A DNA stretch of 36,205 bases from a virus. Positions within the stretch are counted from its first letter, which is position 1; each line of letters begins with the position of its first letter. Of the stretch, positions 21,405-29,743 are shown piece after piece. The stretch covers positions 1 through 36,205 of the IMG/VR virus record IMGVR_UViG_3300046777_000904, one strand, 5' to 3'. Both the position numbers and the translations under genes were made by a program. The notes beneath the pieces are model-generated. The model was given only the letters and a program-made list of their open reading frames with translations, searched no databases and had not been told where the DNA came from.

Positions 21405-22930
21405 TGGCTGAAACTAAAGTAGCAATATCGGTCGAAGCCAATGTGGGCAGTTTGCGGTCGCAGATAAAACAAGCGACTGCGGAAGTCATTGCATTGTCCA
21501 GCAAGTTCGGTGAGTTATCTCCTGAAGCCGTCAACGCTGCTAAGAGGGTAGCGCAATTAAAAGACCAACTGCAAGATGCCCGTGAGTTGGTGGATGCGCT
21601 TGATCCCGGCAAAAAGTTTGCTGCCGTATCATCAGCCATTAGGACGGTTACGGGTTCCTTCGCAGCATTGCAGGGTGGTCTTGCCTTGTTCGGCGTTGAA
21701 TCAGCGGAAGTCGAAAAGCAGCTGCTAAAGGTACAGGCGGCACTTGCCTTATCGGAGGGTGTAAGTACCATCCTTGATGCATCACGTTCATTTAAAGTCT
21801 TAGGTGCCATCATCAAGACCCAAGTAGTCACGGCACTAACTACCCTTCGTGGTGCGCTGATTGCCACGGGAATTGGAGCCGCTGCGGTAGCGGTCGGTTT
21901 GCTTGTTGCCAACTTTGAGAAGGTCAAGGAAGCAGCCTTTAACCTTATCCCTGGTTTGCAGCGTGTCGCTGACTTCGTGGGAAGATTGGTAAACAAGGTC
22001 AAAGAGTTTACAGGCATTGCAGCATCGGAACGGGCAAAGGCTGAAATTGATGCCCGTGATGCACTTGCAAAACGTGAAGAAGATGCACAGGCAGCGGCAG
22101 CAGAAGCAGAGAAGAACAGGCAGAAAGAAGCACAACAGGCAGCGGAACAGAGAGCAAGGGAACGGGCGCAAGAACGTGAGCGCATAAGGAGAGAGCAGGA
22201 GCAACAAGCAGAGGAAGAACGTAAACGCAGACAGGAGCGCAATGATGAAGCGTACTTCGATGCCCGTCAGGTAGGCAACCAAGTTGCTGAAGATGAAAAG
22301 CAGCGCATTGCGGATAGCAATGTTTTTATCGCTGGGGCATTATCCGAAAGGCTTGTATTGTTATCCCAACAGGCACAAGCGGAAAAAGCCATAAACGAAC
22401 AAAAGGCAAGGGATAAGGAAGCGGCAGACTTTATCGAGATACAAAGCGAACGCAACAAACAGGCCGTAATTGGTGAAACATCTGCGCTGATAGGTGGATT
22501 GGCAGACCTTGCCGGAAGGCAGACGGCAGCCGGGAAAGCACTTGCAATAGCACAGGCAACAATCGATACTTATGCAGCCGTATCATCCGTATTCTTTCAG
22601 GCAGCAAAAAACCCCGTAACCATAGCCTTCCCAGCATATCCTTACATACAGGCAGCTGGGGCATTGGTTGCTGGTATTGGTCGTATAAAGGCGATAACTG
22701 CCGTAAAGGTTCCAGGTGGTGGCGGTGGAGGTGGAGCAATCCCGGCGAACGCAAACGCACCATTGACACCAACGGCACCCGTTCCACAGGTTGGCGTTAC
22801 CCGTCTTGATGCCCAAACCGTAAACAATCTTGGTAACAAAGCCGTAAGGGCATACGTCCTTGAAACTGACATAACCGACCAACAAACCCGACAAAGAAGA
22901 ATAGAACGTGCCGCAGTATTGGGCGGTTAA
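21404..22930 (+). CDS. Tape measure protein
   Basis: From GTG 21404 the product has 508 residues. The start VNAAKRVAQLKDQLQDAREL is the coiled opening I know from tape measures of Bacteroidota phages. A hydrophobic segment (TLRGALIATGIGAAAVAVGL, near 145-170) and a long Ala/Glu/Arg/Gln coiled coil (about 220-290) follow. Near the C-terminus lie a second hydrophobic stretch and a Gly run before NANAPLTPTAP. It sets tail length: at about 1.5 angstrom per residue this implies roughly 75 nm. The long open frame on the minus strand is a shadow of the coiled coil. Confidence 0.85.
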   Translation: MAETKVAISVEANVGSLRSQIKQATAEVIALSSKFGELSPEAVNAAKRVAQLKDQLQDARELVDALDPGKKFAAVSSAIRTVTGSFAALQGGLALFGVESAEVEKQLLKVQAALALSEGVSTILDASRSFKVLGAIIKTQVVTALTTLRGALIATGIGAAAVAVGLLVANFEKVKEAAFNLIPGLQRVADFVGRLVNKVKEFTGIAASERAKAEIDARDALAKREEDAQAAAAEAEKNRQKEAQQAAEQRARERAQERERIRREQEQQAEEERKRRQERNDEAYFDARQVGNQVAEDEKQRIADSNVFIAGALSERLVLLSQQAQAEKAINEQKARDKEAADFIEIQSERNKQAVIGETSALIGGLADLAGRQTAAGKALAIAQATIDTYAAVSSVFFQAAKNPVTIAFPAYPYIQAAGALVAGIGRIKAITAVKVPGGGGGGGAIPANANAPLTPTAPVPQVGVTRLDAQTVNNLGNKAVRAYVLETDITDQQTRQRRIERAAVLGG

Positions 22931-22941
22931 TATTTATACAT

Positions 22942-23682
22942 ATGAAAAAGAACATTCCTGTTTATCAAGCAATCCTGTCTGAAGATGACACCGATGGAAT
23001 CTTTGCCGTGGCACTTGTCGAATCCCCGGCAATAGAACGAAACTTCCAAGCATTCAGCCAGGCGGAACAATTTGTAGAACCGGGGCAATCGGAAAGCCAA
23101 GAGGAGTTCGTAAGTCGCTGCATCGGTGTCCTTGTGGGCGATGAAGGATATGAGCAAGAACAGGCCGCAGCGGTTTGTTACTCAAAGTGGGAAAACCGCA
23201 ATAAGATGTCAGCCATGCAGTTCAGTATCCAAGATGCAGATCGTAGGATTATAAGCGGTGCGCTGATGTTGGCAGATACCCCCATTTATAGAAATGATGA
23301 GCAGATGGGAGAATATTATCTGACATTTTCCGCTGATGAAATTTACAAAGGAGTGCAGAAATTCTTCCGCAATAACAGGCAGTCAGCCTTGAATATCGAA
23401 CACAATCAAGACACGTACCAACAGGGTGTTACAATGTTTGAATCCTTTATAGTGGATAGGAAAAGGGGCATCATGCCCATGAAGGGCTACGAAGATGTGC
23501 CGGATGGATCGTGGTTTGGTTCGTTCAAAGTGGACAATGAAAAGGTGTGGAATGCGGTCAAGGAAGGAACGTTTAAAGGCTTTAGCATCGAGGGAATATT
23601 ATCTACCCGACCCGTGGAAATGAGCAAGGAAGCAGCGTTGATAAATGCCATCAAACGCATTGTTAATCAGATAGTTACATAG
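22942..23682 (+). CDS. Prohead protease (XkdF-like)
   Basis: The product has 246 residues. Residues 1-40 are an N-terminal strand and helix (VALVESPAIERNFQ). Residues 54-86 hold a Cys-containing insert (FVSRCIGVLVGDEGYEQEQA, then AVCYSKWEN). The protease core follows: ISGALMLADTPIYR, YYLTFSADEI, NIEH with a candidate catalytic His, VTMFESFIVD and GSWFGSFKVDNEKVW then FKGFSIEG. This is the layout of the PBSX XkdF family. It matures the prohead by cutting scaffold and capsid subunits. It starts the head module and lies before the scaffold gene. Its leader is identical to that of the gene at 12385. Confidence 0.75.
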   Translation: MKKNIPVYQAILSEDDTDGIFAVALVESPAIERNFQAFSQAEQFVEPGQSESQEEFVSRCIGVLVGDEGYEQEQAAAVCYSKWENRNKMSAMQFSIQDADRRIISGALMLADTPIYRNDEQMGEYYLTFSADEIYKGVQKFFRNNRQSALNIEHNQDTYQQGVTMFESFIVDRKRGIMPMKGYEDVPDGSWFGSFKVDNEKVWNAVKEGTFKGFSIEGILSTRPVEMSKEAALINAIKRIVNQIVT

Positions 23683-23720
23683 TTTTTTATACCCATAATT
23701 TATAATCAATATTTAATCAC

Positions 23721-24164
23721 ATGAACTTTAAAGAAGCAATCGACCAAATCCGTACACTTCTTGCAGATGAAAAGCCAACCGAAACCATTGTAGAGATGGC
23801 AGAAGTTCCGGCCGTCCCCCCGGCAGAAGCTCCGGTACCCGAAGCAGCACCAGCGGAAGTTGCAGCAGATCCAATGGCTGCGATGGAAGCAAGGGTAATG
23901 GCACTTGAAGAAAAAATCAATGCGATCATCGCAAAGATCGAAGAAGAAGCGCAGCCGGAAAGCGTAATAGAAGATATGCAAAGCCAACAGGCAGCCTTCA
24001 AGTCAGCCATTGCAAAACTGACTGATGTAGTAGACCAGCTTTCACAAACGCCTTCCGAAGAGCCAAGCAACGTGCAAACGTTCAGCCTTCCAAAAACCAA
24101 AAAGGATCACCTTGCATCAATAGCCGACAACATAAAATCAATTAAAGAACAATTCAAAAAATAA
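23721..24164 (+). CDS. Scaffold protein
   Basis: The product has 147 residues. After a short helical start (MNFKEAIDQIRTLLADEK) comes a Pro/Ala/Glu-rich hinge (VPAVPPAEAPVPEAAPAE). Then follow two helical, coiled-coil-like stretches (MEARVMALEEKINAIIAKIE; SAIAKLTDVVDQL). The C-terminus is basic (ASIADNIKSIKEQFKK), the usual capsid-binding end of scaffolds. Its position between protease and major capsid gene supports the call. Confidence 0.75.
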   Translation: MNFKEAIDQIRTLLADEKPTETIVEMAEVPAVPPAEAPVPEAAPAEVAADPMAAMEARVMALEEKINAIIAKIEEEAQPESVIEDMQSQQAAFKSAIAKLTDVVDQLSQTPSEEPSNVQTFSLPKTKKDHLASIADNIKSIKEQFKK

Positions 24165-24167
24165 ACG

Positions 24168-25121
24168 ATGGCATTTTCAGTAACAGCATTAACCGACTAC
24201 ACCCGGGAATTTGAGGGTAAACTCGTTACTTCCCTTCTTTTCGCTCCCAAAACCGCACAAGTAATTGAGCAAATTGGAAACGTTCAATCAGGTATTAAGT
24301 CCACCGAGAAAATCACCATTCACGATACTGATGCCATCTTCCAAGTGGGCGGTACTTGTGGATTCCTTTCAAGCGGCGCTACCACCTTTACGCAGAAAAC
24401 TATCAGCGTAGGTAAAATCAAGGTGCATGAAAGCATCTGCCCGAAGACCCTTGAAAGCAAGTACTTGCAGAAGTTCCTTGCCGCTGGTTCGCAGTACACA
24501 ACTTTTGACTTTGCTGCTGAATATACCGCAAAGAAAGTTGCTCGTATCGGTGCCCAACTTGAGACTGCCATATGGCAAGGTTCTACCGCATCGGTAAACG
24601 TTAACCTTAACAAGTTTCAAGGATTAAAAACCCTTGCTGCTGCTGATGGTACCGTGGTAAACGCTAATAGCACCACATACTATGGCGCAGCACTTACAGG
24701 AGGTTTCACCGCTGCCACGATTATCAATGCAGTAAATGCAGTTTACAAGGCATTTCCCCCTGAGCAACTCAACAGGACTGACCTTGTAGTATTCTGCGGA
24801 TGGGATGCCTTCAGGCTTTACGGAACGGCTCTGACCGAAGGAAAATACTTCGTGAATTGGAGTGCTGATATGCCTTCTGGGGAAATGATGATACCTAATA
24901 CCAATGTCAAACTCATTGCGGTGAATGGTCTCAATGGTACCAACTTTATGTTTGGAACGTATGGCGAAAACCTGTTCTTGGGTACCGACCTTCTCAATGA
25001 GGAAGAGCGTTTCGAGCTGTTCTTCGCCAAAGAAGCCGATGAACTGCGCTTTATGGCAGAGTGGAAGTATGGCGTTCAGTATGCCTTTGGAGATCAGGTA
25101 GTGAAGTTCGATGCAGCCTAA
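24168..25121 (+). CDS. Major capsid protein
   Basis: The product has 317 residues, normal for a mature HK97-fold subunit without a long delta domain. The start ALTDYTREFEGKLVTSLLF and KTAQVIEQIGNVQSGIKSTE, the AIFQVGGTCGF strand and the late LIAVNGLNGTNFMFGTYGEN fit a capsid protein of Bacteroidota siphoviruses. The end RFMAEWKYGVQYAFGDQVV closes the fold. The neighbours are scaffold upstream and a tail-tube-like gene downstream. The codons are the most regular of the window, with C and T preferred in third positions, as expected for a highly expressed gene. Confidence 0.9.
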   Translation: MAFSVTALTDYTREFEGKLVTSLLFAPKTAQVIEQIGNVQSGIKSTEKITIHDTDAIFQVGGTCGFLSSGATTFTQKTISVGKIKVHESICPKTLESKYLQKFLAAGSQYTTFDFAAEYTAKKVARIGAQLETAIWQGSTASVNVNLNKFQGLKTLAAADGTVVNANSTTYYGAALTGGFTAATIINAVNAVYKAFPPEQLNRTDLVVFCGWDAFRLYGTALTEGKYFVNWSADMPSGEMMIPNTNVKLIAVNGLNGTNFMFGTYGENLFLGTDLLNEEERFELFFAKEADELRFMAEWKYGVQYAFGDQVVKFDAA

Positions 25122-25133
25122 TTATCTATAACC

Positions 25134-25157
25134 GGGGGTGGCCTGTAAGCCATCCCC
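25134..25157 (+). promoter_or_regulatory. Stable hairpin directly after the capsid gene
   Basis: GGGGGTGGC (25134-25142) pairs with GCCATCCCC (25149-25157) through nine pairs, one of them G-T, around the loop CTGTAA. No T run follows. It probably protects the 3' end of the capsid transcript or slows transcription into the next gene; this is inference. Confidence 0.55.
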
Positions 25158-25172
25158 ATATTATACCTATCT

Positions 25173-25691
25173 ATGTGTTCATTAACATCAAATTATACTC
25201 TTGGAGCGTGTAAGGATGGCATAGGTGGTTTGGCTGAAGTTTACTTCATCGAAAAAGCAAACATATCATCCTACACCAAGGCATCAGGTGTCATTACTGC
25301 GCTGACAAAAGCCACAGGCAAAAAGTTTTACAAGTACGAACTGCAAAGGAATACCAGCACGTTTACCGAAACGATTGAAGGAAACCCGGACAACGGAACG
25401 GTGGCGTACAATCAGGAACTTGTTATAATCCTTAACAGGTTGTCTGTTGCCGTTCGCAATGAAATACTTTTGCTGGGCAAGAATCTTCTTGTCGCAGTCG
25501 CAAAAGATCGCAATGGAAACTTTTGGATGCTTGGAGAGACGGGCGGCATAGACCTTACCGCTGGAACCGCATCACCCGGAACAGGGGCAACCGATCGAAG
25601 CGGTTATAGTTTAACCTTTAGCGGTGTTGAGCCGGAACTTGCAGCATCCGTTAGTTCGGGAGTTGCTGCCGCACTTACAACCGCTGGATAA
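25173..25691 (+). CDS. Tail-tube-like structural protein, copy 1
   Basis: The product has 172 residues. LGACKDGIGGLAEVYFIEK opens it. YKYELQRNTSTFTETI (about 53-68), then GTVAYNQELVIILNRLSV and VAVAKDRNGNFWMLGETGG form the strands of a tube-like fold. The gene at 29097 shares the pattern (NFQLQRNTASYSEQ; LVYNQSFDLVIN; VVVKDNNGNYWLIG), so the two are paralogues. A tail-tube or capsid-decoration role fits. Its place next to the capsid gene leaves both open. It is followed by a terminator. Confidence 0.65.
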   Translation: MCSLTSNYTLGACKDGIGGLAEVYFIEKANISSYTKASGVITALTKATGKKFYKYELQRNTSTFTETIEGNPDNGTVAYNQELVIILNRLSVAVRNEILLLGKNLLVAVAKDRNGNFWMLGETGGIDLTAGTASPGTGATDRSGYSLTFSGVEPELAASVSSGVAAALTTAG

Positions 25692-25713
25692 TAGTTTTCA
25701 TGGTTTTTTTGAT

Positions 25714-25746
25714 AAAGGGCGGCATTTCTATGCTGCCTTTTTCTTT
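25714..25746 (+). terminator. Rho-independent terminator after the capsid operon
   Basis: An 8-bp stem, GGCGGCAT (25718-25725) with ATGCTGCC (25730-25737), closes on TTCT and is extended by A-T pairs to 25714 and 25741. A T-rich tail follows. One stem pair is G-T. It separates the capsid part from the portal part of the head module. Confidence 0.85.
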
Positions 25747-25758
25747 GTTGCATATATT

Positions 25759-25766
25759 TATCTTTG
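25759..25766 (+). promoter_or_regulatory. Candidate -7 promoter box for the portal operon
   Basis: TATCTTTG matches the Bacteroidota -7 consensus TAnnTTTG exactly and lies 13 nt after the terminator and 32 nt before the ATG at 25798. No good -33 TTTG is found at the usual distance. Position and match make it the best promoter candidate in the late region. Confidence 0.45.
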
Positions 25767-25797
25767 TAGAACTTAATCAGCAATATCAATCTTATTG

Positions 25798-26172
25798 ATG
25801 CTAATAATCAACAAAAATCAGGCAACTAATATAATCTGCACCCTTTCTGAAAAAGAAGTGAGCGGAACCTATTGGCTATTTGTGTTTTCATCCCGTACTA
25901 CCAATGACGTTGTGAATTGGATTGTTGCTAAGTCTGCCGACCTATCATCATATACCACACGTTACAACAAGTTCAGCGTTCCGGCAAGTGTGTTCCAAGG
26001 GCGCACTATTGGAATGTACGGGTACAAGGTCTATGAGCAATCAAGCGCAACTAATACCGACACAACAGGCTTGAATATGGTGGAGGAAGGATTTGTTAAG
26101 TTGGTCGGAACGACTACAAGCAATGAAATATATACTGATGGTAATGTGCCATTTTCCGTGTACCAATCTTAA
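25798..26172 (+). CDS. Conserved structural protein of Bacteroidota phages
   Basis: From the ATG at 25798 the product has 124 residues and is all beta. ATNIICTLSEKEV, GTYWLFVFSSRTTNDVVNW, TTRYNKFSVPASVFQGRTIG and YGYKVYEQSSATNTD form a pattern I recall from small proteins encoded near capsid or tail genes in this phage group. It probably is part of the virion. The exact role is not known to me. The portal gene follows after 3 nt. Confidence 0.6.
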   Translation: MLIINKNQATNIICTLSEKEVSGTYWLFVFSSRTTNDVVNWIVAKSADLSSYTTRYNKFSVPASVFQGRTIGMYGYKVYEQSSATNTDTTGLNMVEEGFVKLVGTTTSNEIYTDGNVPFSVYQS

Positions 26173-26175
26173 TAA

Positions 26176-28080
26176 ATGGACAATCTTATATTCATAGAGT
26201 TAGCCGAAGCAGTCCAGCCAATCTTTGTCGAACGAAAAGGCCGGGAATGGATCAGTTACGGAGAGGATAACTTGTATCCGAACTATCTGCTTGAGTTGTT
26301 TAACAAGTCCGGCAAACATGGTGCGATAGTCAAAAGCAAGGCTAACTACATCACAGGGGAAGGATGGACAGGCGATGTTGCATCCATTGGTTCTTTCGGT
26401 CAGGACATTGATAGTCTGACACGCCAATGCGCTATGGACATGGAACTATTCGGAGGCTTTTATGTTGAGGTTGTATGGGATATGATGGGGCGTGTTGCAT
26501 CCGTTAGGCATTTAGACTATACCAAAATAAGAAGCAACAAAGAGAACACGAAGTATTATATCAAGGACGAGTGGAAAAACAATCGTGATAAAGAGATAGA
26601 AGTACCCGGATTCAACCCAGCGTTTAAGTCTAAGCGGCAGATTCTGTATTACAAGGAATACACACCCGGAGATGGAACCTATGCCATCCCTTCTTACATG
26701 GGTGCGCTTAACTACATCAACGCAGAGATAGAAGTAGGAAAGCACGTTTATAACAATGCTCTTGTAGGTTTTACTCCTTCTAAATTAGTCAACTTCAACA
26801 ATGGCGAACCTTCACAGGAAGAAAAAGCCATGATTGAAAAGGCGATGAAGAAAAAGTTTACGGGATCCGATGGCTGGAAGTTCATACTGTCCTTCAACAA
26901 GTCGGCAGAAGTCGCACCTACTATTCTTGATTTGGGCGCAAGTGATTTGACTAAGGAAGATTTTGGAGCGGTTGACAAACTGATTAGCGAAAATATATTT
27001 GCTGGTCATCAAGTAACGTCACCAATGTTGTTTGGTATCCGTGTAGAAGGCCAATTAGGTGGCACTACCGAAATGCAGGATTCATATGAAATTTTCAAAC
27101 GCACCTATATTTCCGGCAAGCAGCAGCAAATCGAAAAGGTGTTTAACAAGTTGGCAAGTTACAACGGTGTTTCATGTGGAACAATTATTCCGCTTTATCC
27201 GCTGGAGGTTGCCCCGGTTGCTGCTGATGTTGTGGTAAATCAATCCGAACAAGGCACAGCAAATGAGCATCTTCGCAACTTGTCGGGCAAGCAGAACATC
27301 AACCTTCTGCGTATAATTAGGCAATTCGATCAAGGTAAAATCACCCGTGAAATTGCGATGACATTATTGCGTTCAGGGTTTGGTTTGACTGATGATGAAA
27401 TCGAACAGATGCTACCACAATCCGTTGCAATGTCATCCGTGTCATGGTGGGATGAGGAAGAAAAATCCGTTCAGTTCTTCAGCGAGTACGGGCAGCCACG
27501 GGCAGACCATTTTATTGCCCGATCCACCCCGTTTAAGTTTACAAGTGATGCTGATATGGTGCGTTTTGAGATGGCTGAAAAGGCGTTATCTGCATCAGAA
27601 GCCAATATCCTTGAACTGATAAAGAAAGACCCACGAATCACCCCGGAAATACTTGCAGATATCTTGAACATAAGTGTAGCGGATGTGAACGCTATGCTGG
27701 ATGAATTGGAAAGTGCCGGGAAGTTGGCGAAGCGAACGGTGAAGATTGGGCGTGACGAGTTGATTGAACGCAGCATTCCTAAGTCAGTCCGTCCACAAAT
27801 ATCAGAAGCGAATCCTGTCACCCGTGAAATATCTATAAAGTACGGATACGAAGCAAAGCCCGGACTTGCGCCTGTTATTCCGACTACCCGCCCGTTTTGC
27901 AGAAAACTTATACAACTTGACAGGCTATACACAAGGAAGGAGATAGAAGCGATGTCCATCCGTTTAGGTTACAATGTATTTGAGCGAAAAGGCGGCTGGT
28001 GGGGTCAAGGCGAAGGAAAGCCAGCTAAGGAGGAATGTCGGCATAGATGGATGGCGTACACGATTGTAAAAACAAAGTAA
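26176..28080 (+). CDS. Portal protein with C-terminal fusion
   Basis: The product has 634 residues, longer than usual for a siphovirus portal. Residues 1-415 hold the portal fold: GREWISYGEDNLYPNYLLEL at 22-41, YITGEGWTG, FGGFYVEVVWD, the NIFAGHQVTSPMLFGI wing and GGTTEMQD near 295-302. Residues 472-522 read as a winged helix (ANILELIKKDPRITPEILAD, then INISVADVNAMLDELESAGK in part). Residues 571-634 are a separate domain, TRPFCRKLIQLDRLYTRKEI ... GGWWG ... CRHRW, often found at the end of minor head (MuF-like) proteins. The portal thus seems fused with what other phages make as a separate minor capsid protein. It forms the DNA channel at the capsid vertex. Confidence 0.85.
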   Translation: MDNLIFIELAEAVQPIFVERKGREWISYGEDNLYPNYLLELFNKSGKHGAIVKSKANYITGEGWTGDVASIGSFGQDIDSLTRQCAMDMELFGGFYVEVVWDMMGRVASVRHLDYTKIRSNKENTKYYIKDEWKNNRDKEIEVPGFNPAFKSKRQILYYKEYTPGDGTYAIPSYMGALNYINAEIEVGKHVYNNALVGFTPSKLVNFNNGEPSQEEKAMIEKAMKKKFTGSDGWKFILSFNKSAEVAPTILDLGASDLTKEDFGAVDKLISENIFAGHQVTSPMLFGIRVEGQLGGTTEMQDSYEIFKRTYISGKQQQIEKVFNKLASYNGVSCGTIIPLYPLEVAPVAADVVVNQSEQGTANEHLRNLSGKQNINLLRIIRQFDQGKITREIAMTLLRSGFGLTDDEIEQMLPQSVAMSSVSWWDEEEKSVQFFSEYGQPRADHFIARSTPFKFTSDADMVRFEMAEKALSASEANILELIKKDPRITPEILADILNISVADVNAMLDELESAGKLAKRTVKIGRDELIERSIPKSVRPQISEANPVTREISIKYGYEAKPGLAPVIPTTRPFCRKLIQLDRLYTRKEIEAMSIRLGYNVFERKGGWWGQGEGKPAKEECRHRWMAYTIVKTK

Positions 28081-28668
28081 ATGGCAAAGAACGTACTTCT
28101 CATATCTCCGCAACTTATCAAGGATAGGTCACCTATTAGCGACAACATTGACGATAAACAATTAGTCTATGCCATCAAGGTAACACAGGATATTCAGCTG
28201 GAGCCAATTTTGGGTACCACCTTTTATCAAGGGTTGCAGGATCGGATAGAAAACGGAAACTTAACATCGTGCGAAGAAACGCTCATAAATGACTTCATCC
28301 ATGATGTCTTGATTCATTATACACTTGGCGAATTGGCTACCAGCAATTCAATAAAGATGTGGAACAAGGGAACGTTTCAAAAGCAAAGTGACAATGCCAT
28401 TGTGCCGACCATTAACCAAACCATGCAGATTGGGGAGTTTTACAAGAATAAAGGTGAATGGTATGCTCAACGTTTAATCAATTATCTGCGTGAGAATGAA
28501 TTAGATTATGACGAGTACAGGAATTGGCGAAATGGTCTTGATGTCATCAACCCGTCATTGATGTCATATAGTACATCAATATATTTGGGTGATAACGGAA
28601 ACGGTAGCTGCGAATCTAAGGGCGAGTTTTCAAAGTATTACCAAGGCAATAACTTCCGCAATCCATGA
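28081..28668 (+). CDS. Head-tail connector (DUF6712-like)
   Basis: The product has 195 residues. LISPQLIKDRSPISDNIDDK, KVTQDIQLEPILGTTFYQGL and the helical part IHDVLIHYTLGELATSN match the pattern of the DUF6712 family, the Bacteroidota version of the gp6-type adaptor that sits below the portal. It starts right at the portal stop (no gap) and overlaps the next gene by ATGA, in line with a connector module. No enzymatic motif is seen. Confidence 0.7.
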   Translation: MAKNVLLISPQLIKDRSPISDNIDDKQLVYAIKVTQDIQLEPILGTTFYQGLQDRIENGNLTSCEETLINDFIHDVLIHYTLGELATSNSIKMWNKGTFQKQSDNAIVPTINQTMQIGEFYKNKGEWYAQRLINYLRENELDYDEYRNWRNGLDVINPSLMSYSTSIYLGDNGNGSCESKGEFSKYYQGNNFRNP

Positions 28669-29093
28669 CACTTAACGGACTGCTAAAACTTATAAAGGAC
28701 ACGGCTGAAAACCATGCACAAGTCCACAACTATCACTTCGGTGATGTTTGGGAATACTTGCAGCAGGGCAAGGTGAACCATTGCAGCGTATTATGCACCT
28801 TGAACAATGTTCGGTTTAGCGTGTCACAAGCGGTATGCACCTTTAGTATATACGTCATGGATTGGGTTGCAAATGACGAAAGCAATGAACAAGAAGTGTT
28901 ATCTGATACGTTGTCAATTATCCGTGACATTTACGCTGAATTGCGAAACGATAGCCTTGCCATTGATGTTGACGAAGCACCATCCTTGACCCCATTCGTT
29001 GAAGCCTTTGAGGACTTTCTTGCAGGGTTTAAGATGGATATAGACATTGCCTTCGACATGGAACTTGATAGGTGTGCCGTACCAACTGATTAA
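28665..29093 (+). CDS. Tail terminator/completion-like protein
   Basis: The product has 142 residues. The segments HAQVHNYHFGDVWEY, VCTFSIYVMDWVANDESNEQ and EVLSDTLSIIRDIYAEL, and the end AFEDFLAGFKMDIDIAFDME, give the alpha-beta layout of tail terminators known from this phage group. It would cap the tail tube where it meets the head. The context, connector before and tail-tube-like protein after, supports this. It ends 3 nt before the next gene. Confidence 0.6.
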   Translation: MTLNGLLKLIKDTAENHAQVHNYHFGDVWEYLQQGKVNHCSVLCTLNNVRFSVSQAVCTFSIYVMDWVANDESNEQEVLSDTLSIIRDIYAELRNDSLAIDVDEAPSLTPFVEAFEDFLAGFKMDIDIAFDMELDRCAVPTD

Positions 29094-29096
29094 ACT

Positions 29097-29738
29097 ATGG
29101 GTTGCGCTTTAACAACAGGATATACTATTGGGTGCAAAGTTGCCGGGGGTTTGCGTTCAGCGTGGATTATACCGACCGCCAACATCACGAATATAGTTGA
29201 GGAAGATGGCATTGCCGTATCCATTGACGTGAATGCCCCGTGGCTAAACTTTCAACTTCAGCGCAACACGGCATCTTATAGCGAACAGATGTCAAGGGAT
29301 GAACAGACAGGCTTGTTAGTCTATAATCAATCCTTTGACCTTGTCATTAACAGCACCAGCGCATTTATCCGGCAGTCACTTCGCAGAGTGATGAACAAGG
29401 TTATATCAGTTGTTGTAAAAGACAATAACGGAAATTATTGGCTAATTGGTGCATATTCCGGGATTATAGCATCTACACACGATATTGGAAGTGGCAAGAC
29501 AATCACCGACAGGCACGGGCATACGATACAATTTACAGGGCAAGAAACCGAAATGGCCTTGCAACTTTCCGAAGGTGCAGCGGCATCCATCGACATTGAA
29601 GGATCGGGCGTGTGTCTTGTGGTGGATGGTGATGGAAACTACATTGTAGATGCGTTAGGTGACTACTTAGGATTCCTTTGTGAAGGAAATGCCGACTTCG
29701 TAACAAGTGACTTTGAAATATCTGATTTTAATATTTAG
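29097..29738 (+). CDS. Major tail-tube-like protein, copy 2
   Basis: The product has 213 residues. Residues 1-165 are paralogous to the 25173 product: FQLQRNTASYSEQM, LLVYNQSFDLVIN and ISVVVKDNNGNYWLIG stand at matching distances, and both carry a TDRxGxxxxFTGxE-like strand. Residues 166-213 form an extra acidic tail (VDGDGNYIVDALGDYLGFLC, then FEISDFNI) absent from copy 1. Following the tail terminator it is the better candidate for the actual tube subunit. The extra tail may be exposed on the tail surface. Confidence 0.65.
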   Translation: MGCALTTGYTIGCKVAGGLRSAWIIPTANITNIVEEDGIAVSIDVNAPWLNFQLQRNTASYSEQMSRDEQTGLLVYNQSFDLVINSTSAFIRQSLRRVMNKVISVVVKDNNGNYWLIGAYSGIIASTHDIGSGKTITDRHGHTIQFTGQETEMALQLSEGAAASIDIEGSGVCLVVDGDGNYIVDALGDYLGFLCEGNADFVTSDFEISDFNI

Positions 29739-29743
29739 AGCAA

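Noticed and set aside
21370-22242. A 290-codon open frame on the minus strand across the tape measure gene
   Set aside because: It is rich in Ser, Cys and Ala and mirrors the Ala/Glu/Arg coiled coil on the other strand. No other gene is on the minus strand, and the plus frame is a clear tape measure.
22720-22740. GGTGG/GGAGG run in the tape measure read as a regulatory G-rich element
   Set aside because: It encodes a plain Gly hinge within the gene and has no further structure around it.
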